Below the pieces are notes generated by a model that saw nothing but the letters and a program-made list of their open reading frames with translations, did not search any database and had not been told where the DNA came from. This document shows positions 1-9,290 of a DNA stretch of 33,544 nt, one piece after another. Position numbers and translations under genes: made by a program. Within the stretch, counting starts at the first letter, position 1; the number at the start of each line of letters is the position of its first letter. Source of the stretch: Streptomyces beigongshangae (lineage in GTDB: Bacteria; Actinomycetota; Actinomycetes; Streptomycetales; Streptomycetaceae); the NCBI RefSeq assembly GCF_019710745.1, contig NZ_JAHKJW010000063.1, forward strand, positions 1 to 33,544, given 5' to 3'.

Positions 1-1017
1 GCCGGACCCGCCAAGCCCGCCGAGGCCCGCGGCGCCAGGCCGCGGCGCCGCGGCGCCCAGCCCAAGGTCGTCGCGCTGGGCGGGGGCATGGGGCTGTCCG
101 CCTCGCTCGCCGCCCTGCGCCGCATCACCGGCGACCTCACGGCGGTCGTCACGGTCGCCGACGACGGCGGTTCCAGCGGCCGGCTCCGTGACGAGCTGGG
201 CGTGCTCCCGCCCGGCGACCTGCGCAAGGCCCTGGCCGCGCTGTGCGGCGACGACGACTGGGGCCAGACCTGGGCCCGGGTCATCCAGCACCGCTTCCAG
301 TCCCAGGGCGACCTGCACGAGCACGCGGTCGGCAACCTGCTGATCGTCGCCCTGTGGGAGCAGCTCGGCGACCACGTCCAGGCGCTCGACCTGGTCGGCA
401 GGCTGCTGGGCGCGCACGGCCGGGTGCTGCCCATGTCCGCCGTGCCGCTGGAGCTCCAGGCGCTGGTCAGGGGGCACGACCCGGAGCGGCCCGAGGAGGT
501 CGGCACCGTACGGGGCCAGGCGACCGTGGCGCTCACCCCCGGTGAGGTGCAGTCCGTGCACCTCGTACCGCACGACCCGCCGGCCGTGCCCGAGGCCGTC
601 GCCGCGGTCCTCGACGCGGACTGGGTGGTCCTCGGCCCCGGCTCCTGGTTCTCCTCGGTGATCCCGCACCTGCTGGTGCCCGAGCTGCTCGACGCCCTCA
701 CCGAGACGAAGGCGCGCCGGGTCCTCCCGCTGAACCTCGCACCGCAGCCCGGAGAAACCGAGGGCTTCTCCCCGCAGCGTCATTTGGAGGTTTTGGGACG
801 ACACGCCCCTAAACTCGCCCTGGACGTGGTGTTGGCCGACGAGGCCGCCGTGCCCGACCGCGAGATACTCGCCGACGCCGCCGAGCGGTTCGGCGCGGCG
901 GTCGAGCTGGCGCCGGTGGCCAGGACCGACGGGACTCCGAGGCACGATCCGGAGTTGTTGGCCGCCGCGTACGACCGTATTTTTCGGATGCATGGAAGGA
1001 TCGGCCCATGGCGATGA
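1..1017 (+). CDS. yvcK: YvcK/CofD-like family protein (gluconeogenesis factor), 5' end cut by window
   Basis: This is a member of the YvcK family, which binds UDP-sugars and is linked to carbon metabolism and cell shape; it is related to the CofD 2-phospho-L-lactate transferases. The reading frame is open from base 1, so the true start lies upstream. An ATG at 88 falls inside the conserved glycine-rich motif KVVALGGGMGLSASL and cannot be the start. Other family signatures follow: DDGGSSGRLRDELG with PGDLRKAL, then VGNLL, and GPGSWFSSVIPHLL near the middle. The stop overlaps the whiA start by 10 bases, so the two are co-transcribed. Conserved actinobacterial order places rapZ and uvrC just upstream, outside the window. 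The family call is secure; the biochemical role is inferred from homologues. Confidence 0.93.
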   Translation, partial: AGPAKPAEARGARPRRRGAQPKVVALGGGMGLSASLAALRRITGDLTAVVTVADDGGSSGRLRDELGVLPPGDLRKALAALCGDDDWGQTWARVIQHRFQSQGDLHEHAVGNLLIVALWEQLGDHVQALDLVGRLLGAHGRVLPMSAVPLELQALVRGHDPERPEEVGTVRGQATVALTPGEVQSVHLVPHDPPAVPEAVAAVLDADWVVLGPGSWFSSVIPHLLVPELLDALTETKARRVLPLNLAPQPGETEGFSPQRHLEVLGRHAPKLALDVVLADEAAVPDREILADAAERFGAAVELAPVARTDGTPRHDPELLAAAYDRIFRMHGRIGPWR

Positions 1018-1997
1018 CGGCAGCGGTGAAGGACGAGATCTCCCGGCTCCCCGTCACCCGGACCTGCTGCAGAAAGGCGGAGGTCTCCGCCGTGCTGCGG
1101 TTCGCGGGCGGCCTTCACCTGGTGAGCGGCCGCATCGTGATCGAGGCGGAGCTGGACACCGCGATGGCGGCACGGCGGCTGAAGCGGGACATCATGGAGA
1201 TCTTCGGCCACAGTTCCGAGCTGATCGTGATGGCGCCCGGCGGTCTGCGCCGGGGCTCCCGTTACGTCGTCCGGGTGGTCGCCGGCGGTGACCAGCTGGC
1301 CCGCCAGACGGGTCTCGTGGACGGTCGCGGCCGCCCGATCCGCGGTCTGCCGCCGCAGGTGGTCTCGGGGGCCACCTGTGACGCGGAGGCGGCCTGGCGC
1401 GGGGCCTTCCTCTCCCACGGCTCGCTCACCGAGCCGGGCCGCTCGTCCTCCCTTGAGGTGACCTGCCCCGGGCCGGAGGCCGCCCTCGCCCTGGTGGGCG
1501 CCGCCCGCCGGCTGTCGATCGCCGCGAAGGCGCGCGAGGTGCGGGGGGTGGACCGGGTCGTCGTGCGCGACGGCGACGCCATCGGCGCGCTCCTGACCCG
1601 GCTCGGCGCGCACGAGTCCGTGCTGGCCTGGGAGGAGCGGCGGATGCGCCGCGAGGTCCGCGCCACCGCGAACCGCCTCGCCAACTTCGACGACGCGAAC
1701 CTGCGCCGGTCGGCCCGGGCGGCGGTCGCCGCCGGGGCGCGGGTGCAGCGGGCCCTGGAGATCCTCGCGGACGAGGTCCCCGAGCACCTCGCCGCCGCCG
1801 GGCGCCTGCGGATGGAGCACAAGCAGGCGTCCCTGGAGGAGCTGGGCGCGCTCGCCGATCCGCCCCTCACCAAGGACGCGGTGGCGGGGCGGATCCGCCG
1901 GCTCCTCGCGATGGCGGACAAGCGGGCGCAGGATCTGGGGATTCCGGGCACGGAGTCCAACCTGAGTGACGAGATGGCGGACAACCTGGTCGGCTGA
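1008..1997 (+). CDS. whiA: Sporulation transcription regulator WhiA
   Basis: WhiA is a DNA-binding protein that, with WhiB in Streptomyces, activates the switch from aerial growth to sporulation septation. The 329-residue product has the usual length. The N-terminal two thirds match the LAGLIDADG homing-endonuclease-like fold (for example CCRKAEVSAVLRFAGGLH and a basic stretch RRLKRDIMEIFGHSSEL). The C-terminal third is a helix-turn-helix domain (KQASLEELGALADPPLTKDAVAGRIRR). The ATG at 1008 overlaps the end of yvcK; a second ATG two codons later (1014) is also possible, giving a nearly identical protein. No promoter of its own is evident immediately upstream, though internal promoters inside yvcK cannot be excluded. 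Identification is very secure because the sequence is almost invariant among streptomycetes. Confidence 0.97.
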   Translation: MAMTAAVKDEISRLPVTRTCCRKAEVSAVLRFAGGLHLVSGRIVIEAELDTAMAARRLKRDIMEIFGHSSELIVMAPGGLRRGSRYVVRVVAGGDQLARQTGLVDGRGRPIRGLPPQVVSGATCDAEAAWRGAFLSHGSLTEPGRSSSLEVTCPGPEAALALVGAARRLSIAAKAREVRGVDRVVVRDGDAIGALLTRLGAHESVLAWEERRMRREVRATANRLANFDDANLRRSARAAVAAGARVQRALEILADEVPEHLAAAGRLRMEHKQASLEELGALADPPLTKDAVAGRIRRLLAMADKRAQDLGIPGTESNLSDEMADNLVG

Positions 1998-2017
1998 CGC
2001 CGCCCGGTTGTCCTGGT

Positions 2018-2194
2018 GTGCCGTTCCCCGCACCCCTGGGCCCCTGGGCGGGGTTCCGCGGGGGTGGTCGGGTGCCGGCCGTCCTGGGCCGGGCGCGCAG
2101 TTCCCCGCGCTCCTCGGGCGAGTCGGTCCCGAGGCGGTCGGCGGGGGACCGCCGGTCACCCCCGCCCACCTCAGGGGCGCGGGGAACGGCGCGG
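2018..2194. repeat. Cluster of GTTCCCCGCG-core repeats, possible whiA terminator
   Basis: The 369-base gap between whiA and the carboxypeptidase gene (1998-2366) contains three copies of a recurring intergenic element with core GTTCCCCGC. Two are on the plus strand (about 2018-2035 and 2093-2114) and one on the minus strand (2173-2192). The second and third copies are inverted and can pair (GTTCCCCGCG with CGCGGGGAAC, roughly 58 bases between), so the pair could act as a terminator after whiA. The rest of the gap is C-rich filler up to the promoter at 2300. The same element recurs at 12295, 12354, 20498 and 33492. Confidence 0.5.
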
Positions 2195-2299
2195 GCGACC
2201 CCCACCGACCCGCACCCGGCGATCGACCTCACCCACCCCCCCGGGGCCCTCAAATCCCCCCGATCCCCCCCGCCCCACCGTCGGGGACATCCCCTTGAC

Positions 2300-2328
2300 T
2301 TGACCATGAAGTGTCATGAGCCTGGCAT
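2300..2328 (+). promoter_or_regulatory. Promoter of the carboxypeptidase gene
   Basis: A canonical -35 box TTGACC (2300-2305) is followed by a 17-base spacer and a -10-like TGGCAT (2323-2328), predicting a start near 2335. The spacer holds a small inverted repeat, CATGA-AGTG-TCATG (2306-2318), that could be an operator. A second TTGACT overlaps at 2295. This promoter lies over the upstream ATG at 2316, which argues that translation starts at 2367. Confidence 0.5.
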
Positions 2329-2366
2329 CTGTTCGCCGCCGTGGCGGACTTCTGCAAGGGGGGCTC

Positions 2367-5330
2367 ATGAGACGAAGAGCGAGATCGATCCTCGCTGCCG
2401 GCGCGCTCCTGCTCGGGGCAGTGGCCGTCGCACCCATGGCGCAGGCGGAACCCGGCGCCGCGGCCGGCCCGGGCGCGGACGAGGTCAAGGTGTTCCGTGC
2501 GGAGGTCACCGCGGAGCAGGTACCCCTGCTCCTGGCGGCGGGCCAGGACGGTCACGAGCTGAGCGAACGGGTACCGCGGAAGGGCACGGCCTCGGTCGAG
2601 GTCTACCTCACCGACAGGCAGGCCGGGCAGCTGGAGGACGAGGGCGTCGACCTCACCGAGCACAGGCTCTCGGCCGGCGCACGCGCGCGCGTGGCGGCCG
2701 CGGGGGACGGCGTCTACCGCCCGTACAGCGGCGAGGGCAACCTCCGCGAGGAGATCCTCAGGACGGGACAGCGGCACCCGTCCCTGACGAAGGTCGTCTC
2801 CCTCGGGAAGACCGTCCAGGGCCAGGACATCCTGGCCCTCAAGCTCACCAAGGGCGCCAAGAGGACCAAGGACGGCGCCAAGCCCTCCGTGCTCTACCTG
2901 TCCAACCAGCACGCCCGTGAGTGGATCACGCCCGAGATGACCCGGCGCCTGATGCACCACTACCTGGACAACTACGGCAAGGACCGGCGCGTCACCGACC
3001 TCGTGGACTCCACCGAGCTGTGGTTCGTGCTGTCCGCCAACCCGGACGGCTACGACTGGACGTTCAAGGCCGAGGGCGACCGCCAGTGGCGCAAGAACAT
3101 GCGCGACGTCAACGGCGACGGGGCCTGGACCACGGGTGACGGCGTCGACCTCAACCGCAACTTCCCCTACAAGTGGGGCTACGACGACGAGGGCTCGTCC
3201 CCGTACCCCACGAGCCAGACCTACCGCGGCGCGAGCCCCGGCTCCGAGCCCGAGACCAAGGCGATCGACGCCTTCCAGAAGCGCATCGGCTTCGAGTACG
3301 GCATCAACTACCACTCCGCCGCCGAACTGATCCTCTACGGGGTCGGCTGGCAGGTGGCGACCCCCAGCCCCGACGACGTGCTCTACCGGTCCCTCGCCGG
3401 CACCCCCGAGAACCCGGCGATACCCGGCTACCGTCCGCAGGTCTCCTCCGAGCTCTACACGACCAACGGCGAGGCCGACGGGCACGCGTCCAACGTCAAC
3501 GGCACGGCGATGTTCACCCCTGAGATGTCGACCTGCCAGACCGTGTCGGACCTCTACCCGGACGACGCCTGGAACGCGGCCGACTGCGCGTCGGTCTTCA
3601 CCTTCCCGGACGACGAGAAGCTGATCCAGCAGGAGTTCGCCAAGAACGTCCCGTTCGCGCTCGCCGTCGCCGAGGCGGCCTCCCGGCCCGACCGGCCGAG
3701 GTCCCCGGTCGGCGTCGACGCCCCCGACTTCACCCCGGCCCCCTTCGCGACCTCGTACTCCCGCGGCGCCGACCAGGAGGTCTCCGTGGTCGCCCGCAAG
3801 TCCGTACGCGACAAGGAGCTCAGGTACCGCGTCGACGGCGGCCGTACGAAGAGCCAGGCGCTCAGGCCCTGGAAGGGCGGCGAGACCTTCGGCGGCGAGG
3901 ACGACCTCTACTTCGACGAGTACCGCGCGAAGGTACGGGACGGCCGGCCGGGCGAGAAGGTCGAGGTCTGGTTCACCGGCCGGACCCGCGCCGGGAAGCC
4001 CACCTCCAGCGAGCACTTCACGTACACGGTCGCCGAACGGCCGGGCGCCGACACGCTGGTCGTCGCCGAGGAGGGCGTCGCGGCGACGAAGGCCCAGGTC
4101 TACGTCGACGCCCTGAGGGCCAACGGCCGCAGGGCCGTCGTCTGGGACGTCGCCGCCCGGGGCGCGCCCGACGCGCTCGGCGTCCTGAGCCACTTCAGGA
4201 CCGTCGTCCATTACACCGGCGCCGACCGCCCCGGTCACACCACCCAGCTGCAGCTGCGCGCCCACCTCAACGAGGGCGGCAAACTGATCGAGGCGGGCGA
4301 GCAGGCGGGCGGCCAGGTCGCGCTGCCGGGCGCCCTGACGAACGACTTCAGCCAGTACTACCTCGGCGCCTACACCCGTACGAACACCCCGGGCGCCACG
4401 GCCTTCACCGGCTCGGGGAAGCTCGCGGGCGCCGCCGGACCGCTCGGCGACACGCCCGGGAATCCGCTGAACGCGGCGGGTGCCTACAGCGTCACCTCGG
4501 ACACCCTGCCGGTCGGGCGGTACCCGCAGTTCGCGAGCGCGGGCGCCGGGACGTACCCGGGCACCGTCAACCCGTACGGCCCGTACGAGGGCGTGTCCAT
4601 GGCGGCCGTCACGCACTCCGACTACGCCTGGAACCGCCTCACCCGCACCGTCGACCTCACCGGGGTGAGCGCGGCCGACGCGCCCGCCCTGCGCACCCGG
4701 CTGCTGTGGGACACCGAGGCGGGGTACGACCACGTGGTGCTCGAAGCGCACACGGCCGGGGCCGACGACTGGACCACGCTCCCCGAGAAGGGCGGCGCCA
4801 CCACCACCGCGGTTCCCGCCGAGTGCGGGGCCGGGTACTTCATCCAGGCGCACCCCGCCCTCCGGCGCTATCTGACCCGGAGCGGGAGCGAGTGCACGCC
4901 CACCGGCACGAGCGGCTCCTGGAACAGTCTCACCGGGGCCTCCGACGGCTGGCAGCAGGTCGAGTTCGACCTGTCCGCGTACGCCGGGAGGACGGTCGAG
5001 GTGTCGCTGAGCTACCTCAGCGACCCGGGCACCGGCGGACGCGGGGTCCTCGCCGACAACGCCTCCGTCGTGACCGGCGGCACGGCCGGCCCGACCGAGG
5101 GCTTCGAGACGTCGCTGGGCGCCTGGCAGGTCCCCGGGCCGCCCGCGGGCAGCCCCGCGGTCGTCCGGGACTGGGGTCTGTCCGGTGAGCTCTTCAAGAC
5201 GTACGCCGCGGTCACCACGCGGGACACCGTGCTCCTCGGCTTCGGCCTGGAACACGTCACCTCGGCGGCCGACCGCACGGCACTGCTGGGCAGGGCACTG
5301 GCCGCCCTGCGCGGCCGACACGGCGGCTGA
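2367..5330 (+). CDS. Secreted M14 zinc carboxypeptidase with C-terminal accessory domains
   Basis: This is an exported zinc carboxypeptidase of 987 residues. The ATG at 2367 is chosen because a strong ribosome site (AAGGGGGG) precedes it and it begins a clean signal peptide: RRRAR, a hydrophobic core, then a cleavage site after AQA (residue 27). A propeptide region follows (about 28-115), then the M14 domain (about 118-460). Zinc ligands are H182 and E185 in NQHAREW and H316 in NYHSAAE; the catalytic glutamate is E386 in FTPEMST. The substrate-site signature NPDGYDW and DLNRNFPYKWG is intact. The long C-terminal half resembles the accessory regions of immune-inhibitor-A-type secreted proteases and may bind substrate. 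It is flanked by whiA and gap but has its own promoter. Enzyme class is secure; substrate preference is unknown. Confidence 0.92.
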   Translation: MRRRARSILAAGALLLGAVAVAPMAQAEPGAAAGPGADEVKVFRAEVTAEQVPLLLAAGQDGHELSERVPRKGTASVEVYLTDRQAGQLEDEGVDLTEHRLSAGARARVAAAGDGVYRPYSGEGNLREEILRTGQRHPSLTKVVSLGKTVQGQDILALKLTKGAKRTKDGAKPSVLYLSNQHAREWITPEMTRRLMHHYLDNYGKDRRVTDLVDSTELWFVLSANPDGYDWTFKAEGDRQWRKNMRDVNGDGAWTTGDGVDLNRNFPYKWGYDDEGSSPYPTSQTYRGASPGSEPETKAIDAFQKRIGFEYGINYHSAAELILYGVGWQVATPSPDDVLYRSLAGTPENPAIPGYRPQVSSELYTTNGEADGHASNVNGTAMFTPEMSTCQTVSDLYPDDAWNAADCASVFTFPDDEKLIQQEFAKNVPFALAVAEAASRPDRPRSPVGVDAPDFTPAPFATSYSRGADQEVSVVARKSVRDKELRYRVDGGRTKSQALRPWKGGETFGGEDDLYFDEYRAKVRDGRPGEKVEVWFTGRTRAGKPTSSEHFTYTVAERPGADTLVVAEEGVAATKAQVYVDALRANGRRAVVWDVAARGAPDALGVLSHFRTVVHYTGADRPGHTTQLQLRAHLNEGGKLIEAGEQAGGQVALPGALTNDFSQYYLGAYTRTNTPGATAFTGSGKLAGAAGPLGDTPGNPLNAAGAYSVTSDTLPVGRYPQFASAGAGTYPGTVNPYGPYEGVSMAAVTHSDYAWNRLTRTVDLTGVSAADAPALRTRLLWDTEAGYDHVVLEAHTAGADDWTTLPEKGGATTTAVPAECGAGYFIQAHPALRRYLTRSGSECTPTGTSGSWNSLTGASDGWQQVEFDLSAYAGRTVEVSLSYLSDPGTGGRGVLADNASVVTGGTAGPTEGFETSLGAWQVPGPPAGSPAVVRDWGLSGELFKTYAAVTTRDTVLLGFGLEHVTSAADRTALLGRALAALRGRHGG

Positions 5331-5374
5331 CGCGGCGGCCGACGCGGCGGAAGGGCGTCGAGTCCGCGGGCGGT

Positions 5375-5398
5375 CCGTACCCCTACTGACGGGTACGG
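5375..5398. terminator. Hairpin after carboxypeptidase gene
   Basis: Inverted repeat CCGTACCC (5375-5382) and GGGTACGG (5391-5398) with an 8-base loop, 45 bases after the stop. It has no T-run, as is usual for Streptomyces terminators. It separates the protease from gap. Confidence 0.45.
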
Positions 5399-5428
5399 GC
5401 CGCTCTGCCGTGTATAGGGGCAGCTCGA

Positions 5429-5459
5429 TGTCACTCCGGGAGCGTCAGGGGGGTAGGGT
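5429..5459 (+). promoter_or_regulatory. Candidate gap promoter
   Basis: A -10-like TAGGGT (5454-5459) lies about 74 bases before the gap start codon, with a weak -35-like TGTCAC (5429-5434) 19 bases upstream. Spacing and match are only moderate. The region after the hairpin at 5375 must hold some promoter, since gap is expected to be highly expressed. Confidence 0.3.
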
Positions 5460-5532
5460 CGTAAGCGGTCGGGGACATCCCATACAACTCACCGGCATAC
5501 ACAGCCGGCGCACCTGACGAGGAGATCGGTTC

Positions 5533-6543
<1,011 letters not shown>

Positions 6544-6571
6544 GTCCCAGAAGCAGGGCAATCCGTGTGAG

Positions 6572-6615
6572 CACAGGGCCCGGGCAGCGCAGCGCCGCGC
6601 ACCCCGGGCCCTGTG
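6572..6615. terminator. 13-bp hairpin between gap and pgk
   Basis: CACAGGGCCCGGG (6572-6584) and its exact complement CCCGGGCCCTGTG (6603-6615) enclose an 18-base GC-rich loop. It lies 28 bases after the gap stop and 71 before pgk, so it probably acts as a partial terminator or mRNA 3' end that lets gap mRNA exceed pgk mRNA. A 12-base direct repeat CTCCCGGACACA (6637-6648 and 6651-6662) follows. Confidence 0.6.
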
Positions 6616-6686
6616 GCACGTGCTGAGCGATCAGCCCTCCCGGACACACTCTCCCGGACACAAGAGCCATCCCTAGGAGTCCACTC

Positions 6687-7898
6687 ATGAAGACGATCGA
6701 CGAACTTCTCGCCGAAGGGGTCGACGGCAGGCGGGTCTTCGTGCGCGCCGACCTGAACGTGCCGCTCGCCGACGGCCGTATCACCGACGACGGCCGCATC
6801 CGCGCCGTCCTGCCGACCGTCAGGGCCCTCACCGAGGCGGGCGCCAAGGTGGTCGTCGCCTCGCACCTGGGCCGCCCCAAGGGCGCCCCGGATCCCGCCT
6901 TCTCGCTGCGGCCCGCCGCGGAGCGGCTCGGTGAACTCCTCGACGCGCCCGTGGCCTTCGCCCAGGACACCGTCGGCCCCGCCGCCCACGAGGCCGTGGA
7001 AGGGCTGGAGCCGGGCCGGGTGGCGGTCGTCGAGAACCTGCGCTTCAACGCCGGCGAGACGTCCGAGGACGACACCGAGCGCGGCCAGTTCGCCGACCGG
7101 CTGGCCGCCCTGGCCGACGTCTACGTGGGCGACGGCTTCGGTGCCGTGCACCGCAAGCACGCCTCCGTCTTCGACCTCCCGGCACGGCTGCCGCACTACG
7201 CCGGCCATCTCATCGCCACCGAGGTCGGCGTCCTGAAGAAGCTCACCGAGGACGTCGAGCGCCCCTATGTGGTCGCCCTCGGCGGCTCCAAGGTCTCCGA
7301 CAAGCTCGCCGTCATCGACGAGCTGCTCGGCAAGGCCGACAAGCTGCTCATCGGCGGCGGCATGGCCTTCACCTTCCTCAAGGCCAAGGGGTACGAGATC
7401 GGTGCCTCCCTGGTCCAGGACGACCAGCTGCCGGCCGTCCGGGAGTACGTCGAGCGCGCGGAGCGGAACGGCGTCGAGCTGGTCGTCCCCGTCGACGTCG
7501 TGGTCGCGGCCGAGTTCCCCGACCTGAAGACCAAGGCGCCGTCCTCCCCGGAGACCGTCGCCGCGGACGCGATCCCGTCCGACCGGATGGGCCTGGACAT
7601 CGGCCCGGAGTCCGGCAAGCTGTACGCCTCGAAGCTCGCCGACGCGGCCACCGTCTTCTGGAACGGCCCGATGGGCGTCTTCGAGCACCCCGACTACGCC
7701 GAGGGCACCAAGGCCATCGCCCGGGCGCTCCTCGACTCCGAGGCCTTCACGGTCGTCGGCGGCGGCGACTCCGCCGCGGCCGTGCGCATCCTGGGCTTCG
7801 ACGAGAACGCGTTCGGACACATCTCCACCGGTGGCGGCGCCTCCCTCGAATACCTCGAGGGCAGGACGCTCCCCGGTCTCGCCGCACTGGAGGACTGA
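6687..7898 (+). CDS. pgk: Phosphoglycerate kinase
   Basis: Phosphoglycerate kinase transfers the acyl phosphate of 1,3-bisphosphoglycerate to ADP, the first ATP-forming step of glycolysis. The protein has 403 residues, normal for bacteria. It shows the N-domain signature RVFVRADLNVPL near residue 20, the substrate-binding SHLGRPKG, the ADP-site region VALGGSKVSDK, and the C-terminal glycine-rich GGGDSAAA with STGGGASLE. The ATG at 6687 is preceded by AGGAG at good spacing. It is followed after only six bases by tpiA, whose ribosome site is formed by the last codons of pgk, so the two are translated from one mRNA. Identification is secure. Confidence 0.98.
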   Translation: MKTIDELLAEGVDGRRVFVRADLNVPLADGRITDDGRIRAVLPTVRALTEAGAKVVVASHLGRPKGAPDPAFSLRPAAERLGELLDAPVAFAQDTVGPAAHEAVEGLEPGRVAVVENLRFNAGETSEDDTERGQFADRLAALADVYVGDGFGAVHRKHASVFDLPARLPHYAGHLIATEVGVLKKLTEDVERPYVVALGGSKVSDKLAVIDELLGKADKLLIGGGMAFTFLKAKGYEIGASLVQDDQLPAVREYVERAERNGVELVVPVDVVVAAEFPDLKTKAPSSPETVAADAIPSDRMGLDIGPESGKLYASKLADAATVFWNGPMGVFEHPDYAEGTKAIARALLDSEAFTVVGGGDSAAAVRILGFDENAFGHISTGGGASLEYLEGRTLPGLAALED

Positions 7899-7904
7899 CC
7901 CCGC

Positions 7905-8681
7905 ATGACCACTCGCACGCCGCTGATGGCGGGCAACTGGAAGATGAACCTCAACCACCTGGAGGCCATCGCCCACGTCCAGAAGCTCGCCTTCGCCCTG
8001 GCCGACAAGGACTACGACGCCTGTGAGGTCGCGGTCCTGCCGCCCTTCACGGACCTGCGCTCGGTGCAGACCCTCGTCGACGGCGACAAGCTCAAGATCA
8101 AGTACGGCGCCCAGGACCTCTCGGCGCACGACTCCGGCGCCTACACCGGCGAGATCTCCGGTGCGATGCTGGCCAAGCTCAAGTGCACGTATGTGGCGAT
8201 CGGCCACTCCGAGCGCCGCCAGTACCACGCCGAGACCGACGAGATCGTCAACGCCAAGGTGAAGGCCGCCCACAAGCACGGCCTCACCCCGATCCTGTGC
8301 GTCGGCGAGGAGCTGGAGGTCCGCGAGGCGGGCAACCACGTCGCGCACACGCTCGCCCAGGTCGAGGACGGTCTCAAGGACGTCCCCGCCGAGCAGGCCG
8401 AGTCGGTCGTCGTCGCGTACGAGCCCGTCTGGGCCATCGGCACCGGCAAGGTCTGCGGCGCCGACGACGCCCAGGAGGTCTGCGGGGCGATCCGCGGCAA
8501 GCTCGCCGAGCTGTACTCGCAGGAAGTGGCCGACGCCGTCCGGATCCAGTACGGCGGCTCGGTGAAGTCCGGCAACGTCGCGGAGATCATGGCGAAGCCC
8601 GACATCGACGGCGCCCTGGTCGGCGGCGCGTCGCTGGACGCCGACGAGTTCGTCAAGATCGTCCGGTTCCGCGACCAGTAG
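7905..8681 (+). CDS. tpiA: Triosephosphate isomerase
   Basis: This enzyme interconverts dihydroxyacetone phosphate and glyceraldehyde 3-phosphate. The 258-residue protein carries all catalytic residues: N11 and K13 in AGNWKMN, H101 in IGHSERR, and the general base E173 in AYEPVWAIGTG. The phosphate-binding YGGSVK and GALVGGASL are present near the C terminus. The start ATG lies six bases after pgk; GGAGG in the end of pgk supplies the ribosome site. It is co-transcribed with pgk and probably with secG. Identification is secure. Confidence 0.98.
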   Translation: MTTRTPLMAGNWKMNLNHLEAIAHVQKLAFALADKDYDACEVAVLPPFTDLRSVQTLVDGDKLKIKYGAQDLSAHDSGAYTGEISGAMLAKLKCTYVAIGHSERRQYHAETDEIVNAKVKAAHKHGLTPILCVGEELEVREAGNHVAHTLAQVEDGLKDVPAEQAESVVVAYEPVWAIGTGKVCGADDAQEVCGAIRGKLAELYSQEVADAVRIQYGGSVKSGNVAEIMAKPDIDGALVGGASLDADEFVKIVRFRDQ

Positions 8682-8745
8682 GCCGCGCTCCGGAGGGGAA
8701 CCACCGGCTGCGAGTATGCCGTAGCGGTGTTACGTCGTACCCTTG

Positions 8746-8785
8746 CGGGGGCCGGGCGGCTTCGTACCCGAAGCGCCGGCCCCCG
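8746..8785. terminator. Hairpin in tpiA-secG gap
   Basis: CGGGGGCCGG (8746-8755) pairs with CCGGCCCCCG (8776-8785), continued inside by CTTCG and CGAAG around a TACC loop with a small bulge. It sits 34 bases before secG. Placed after a -10-like TACCCT (8738-8743), it could be the tpiA terminator, or a 5' leader structure of a secG-specific transcript. Confidence 0.5.
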
Positions 8786-8819
8786 TCGTCCGTCCAAGTC
8801 CGAGGAAGTTGGTCCAGCC

Positions 8820-9056
8820 GTGGTTATGGGGTTCTCGATCGCCCTGATCGTCTTCAGCCTGTTGCTGATGCTGCTGGTGCTGATGCACAAGGGGAAGGGC
8901 GGCGGCCTGTCCGACATGTTCGGCGGCGGCATGCAGTCGTCCGTCGGCGGTTCCTCGGTCGCCGAGCGCAACCTCGACCGCATCACCGTGGTGGTCGGTC
9001 TGCTCTGGTTCGCCTGCATCGTGGTGCTCGGCATCCTGATGAAGGTCAACAACTGA
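8820..9056 (+). CDS. secG: Preprotein translocase subunit SecG
   Basis: SecG is the small membrane subunit that assists the SecYEG channel. The 78-residue product has two hydrophobic helices (roughly residues 4-24 and 54-74) joined by a glycine-rich loop with the family motif HKGKGGGLSDMFGG and SSVGGSSVAERNLDR. The GTG at 8820 is chosen because GAGGA lies 13 bases before it; an ATG at 8826 is the alternative. Longer in-frame extensions back to 8727 run through the hairpin and are not credible. A location next to the gap-pgk-tpi cluster is a well known conserved arrangement in bacteria. Identification is secure. Confidence 0.95.
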   Translation: MVMGFSIALIVFSLLLMLLVLMHKGKGGGLSDMFGGGMQSSVGGSSVAERNLDRITVVVGLLWFACIVVLGILMKVNN

Positions 9057-9081
9057 CCACCGGCCGTCACCGGCACGGCAG

Positions 9082-9145
9082 CACACCGGTACGGCAGTAC
9101 GGAAGCACCGCAACACACCGGTACGGCAGCACGGAAGCACCGCAG
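9082..9145. repeat. Two-copy 32-bp tandem repeat
   Basis: Units 9082-9113 and 9114-9145 both begin CACACCGGTACGGCAG and differ at two positions (T/C at unit base 17 and A/G at base 32). A decayed partial unit lies just before (from about 9069) and another may follow at 9146. The sequence is not coding and starts 25 bases after secG. Confidence 0.85.
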
Positions 9146-9284
9146 CACATACGCACCGCGCACAAGCCCATCCCGCACGTAAGGCCCCATGTCCGGTACG
9201 CGCCCGCAAGCGCGGCCTATCATGGGGCTTGCGTCCGTGTGCGGAGGTGTAACTCCTATCACTGGACGCGCGTTGGGCCTTACG

Positions 9285-9290
9285 TAGACT
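9285..9290 (+). promoter_or_regulatory. Candidate -10 box for the RbpA-like gene
   Basis: TAGACT fits the TANNNT pattern of the main sigma factor and lies 66 bases before the GTG start. A weak -35-like TGGACG (9263-9268) lies 16 bases upstream. A second possible -10, TATCAT, is at 9218. Confidence 0.3.

Noticed and set aside
2316..2366. ATG at 2316 as start of the carboxypeptidase
   Set aside because: It lies upstream of the predicted transcription start, lacks a ribosome site, and would put 17 extra residues before a perfect signal peptide.
2250..5321. A 1023-codon open frame on the minus strand opposite the carboxypeptidase gene
   Set aside because: It is a GC-skew shadow: no family motifs, composition dominated by Arg, Gly, Ala and Val, and it exactly opposes a gene with intact catalytic residues.
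9082..9145. The 32-bp repeat as a CRISPR array
   Set aside because: There are only two adjacent units with no spacers and no cas genes nearby; it is a simple tandem repeat.
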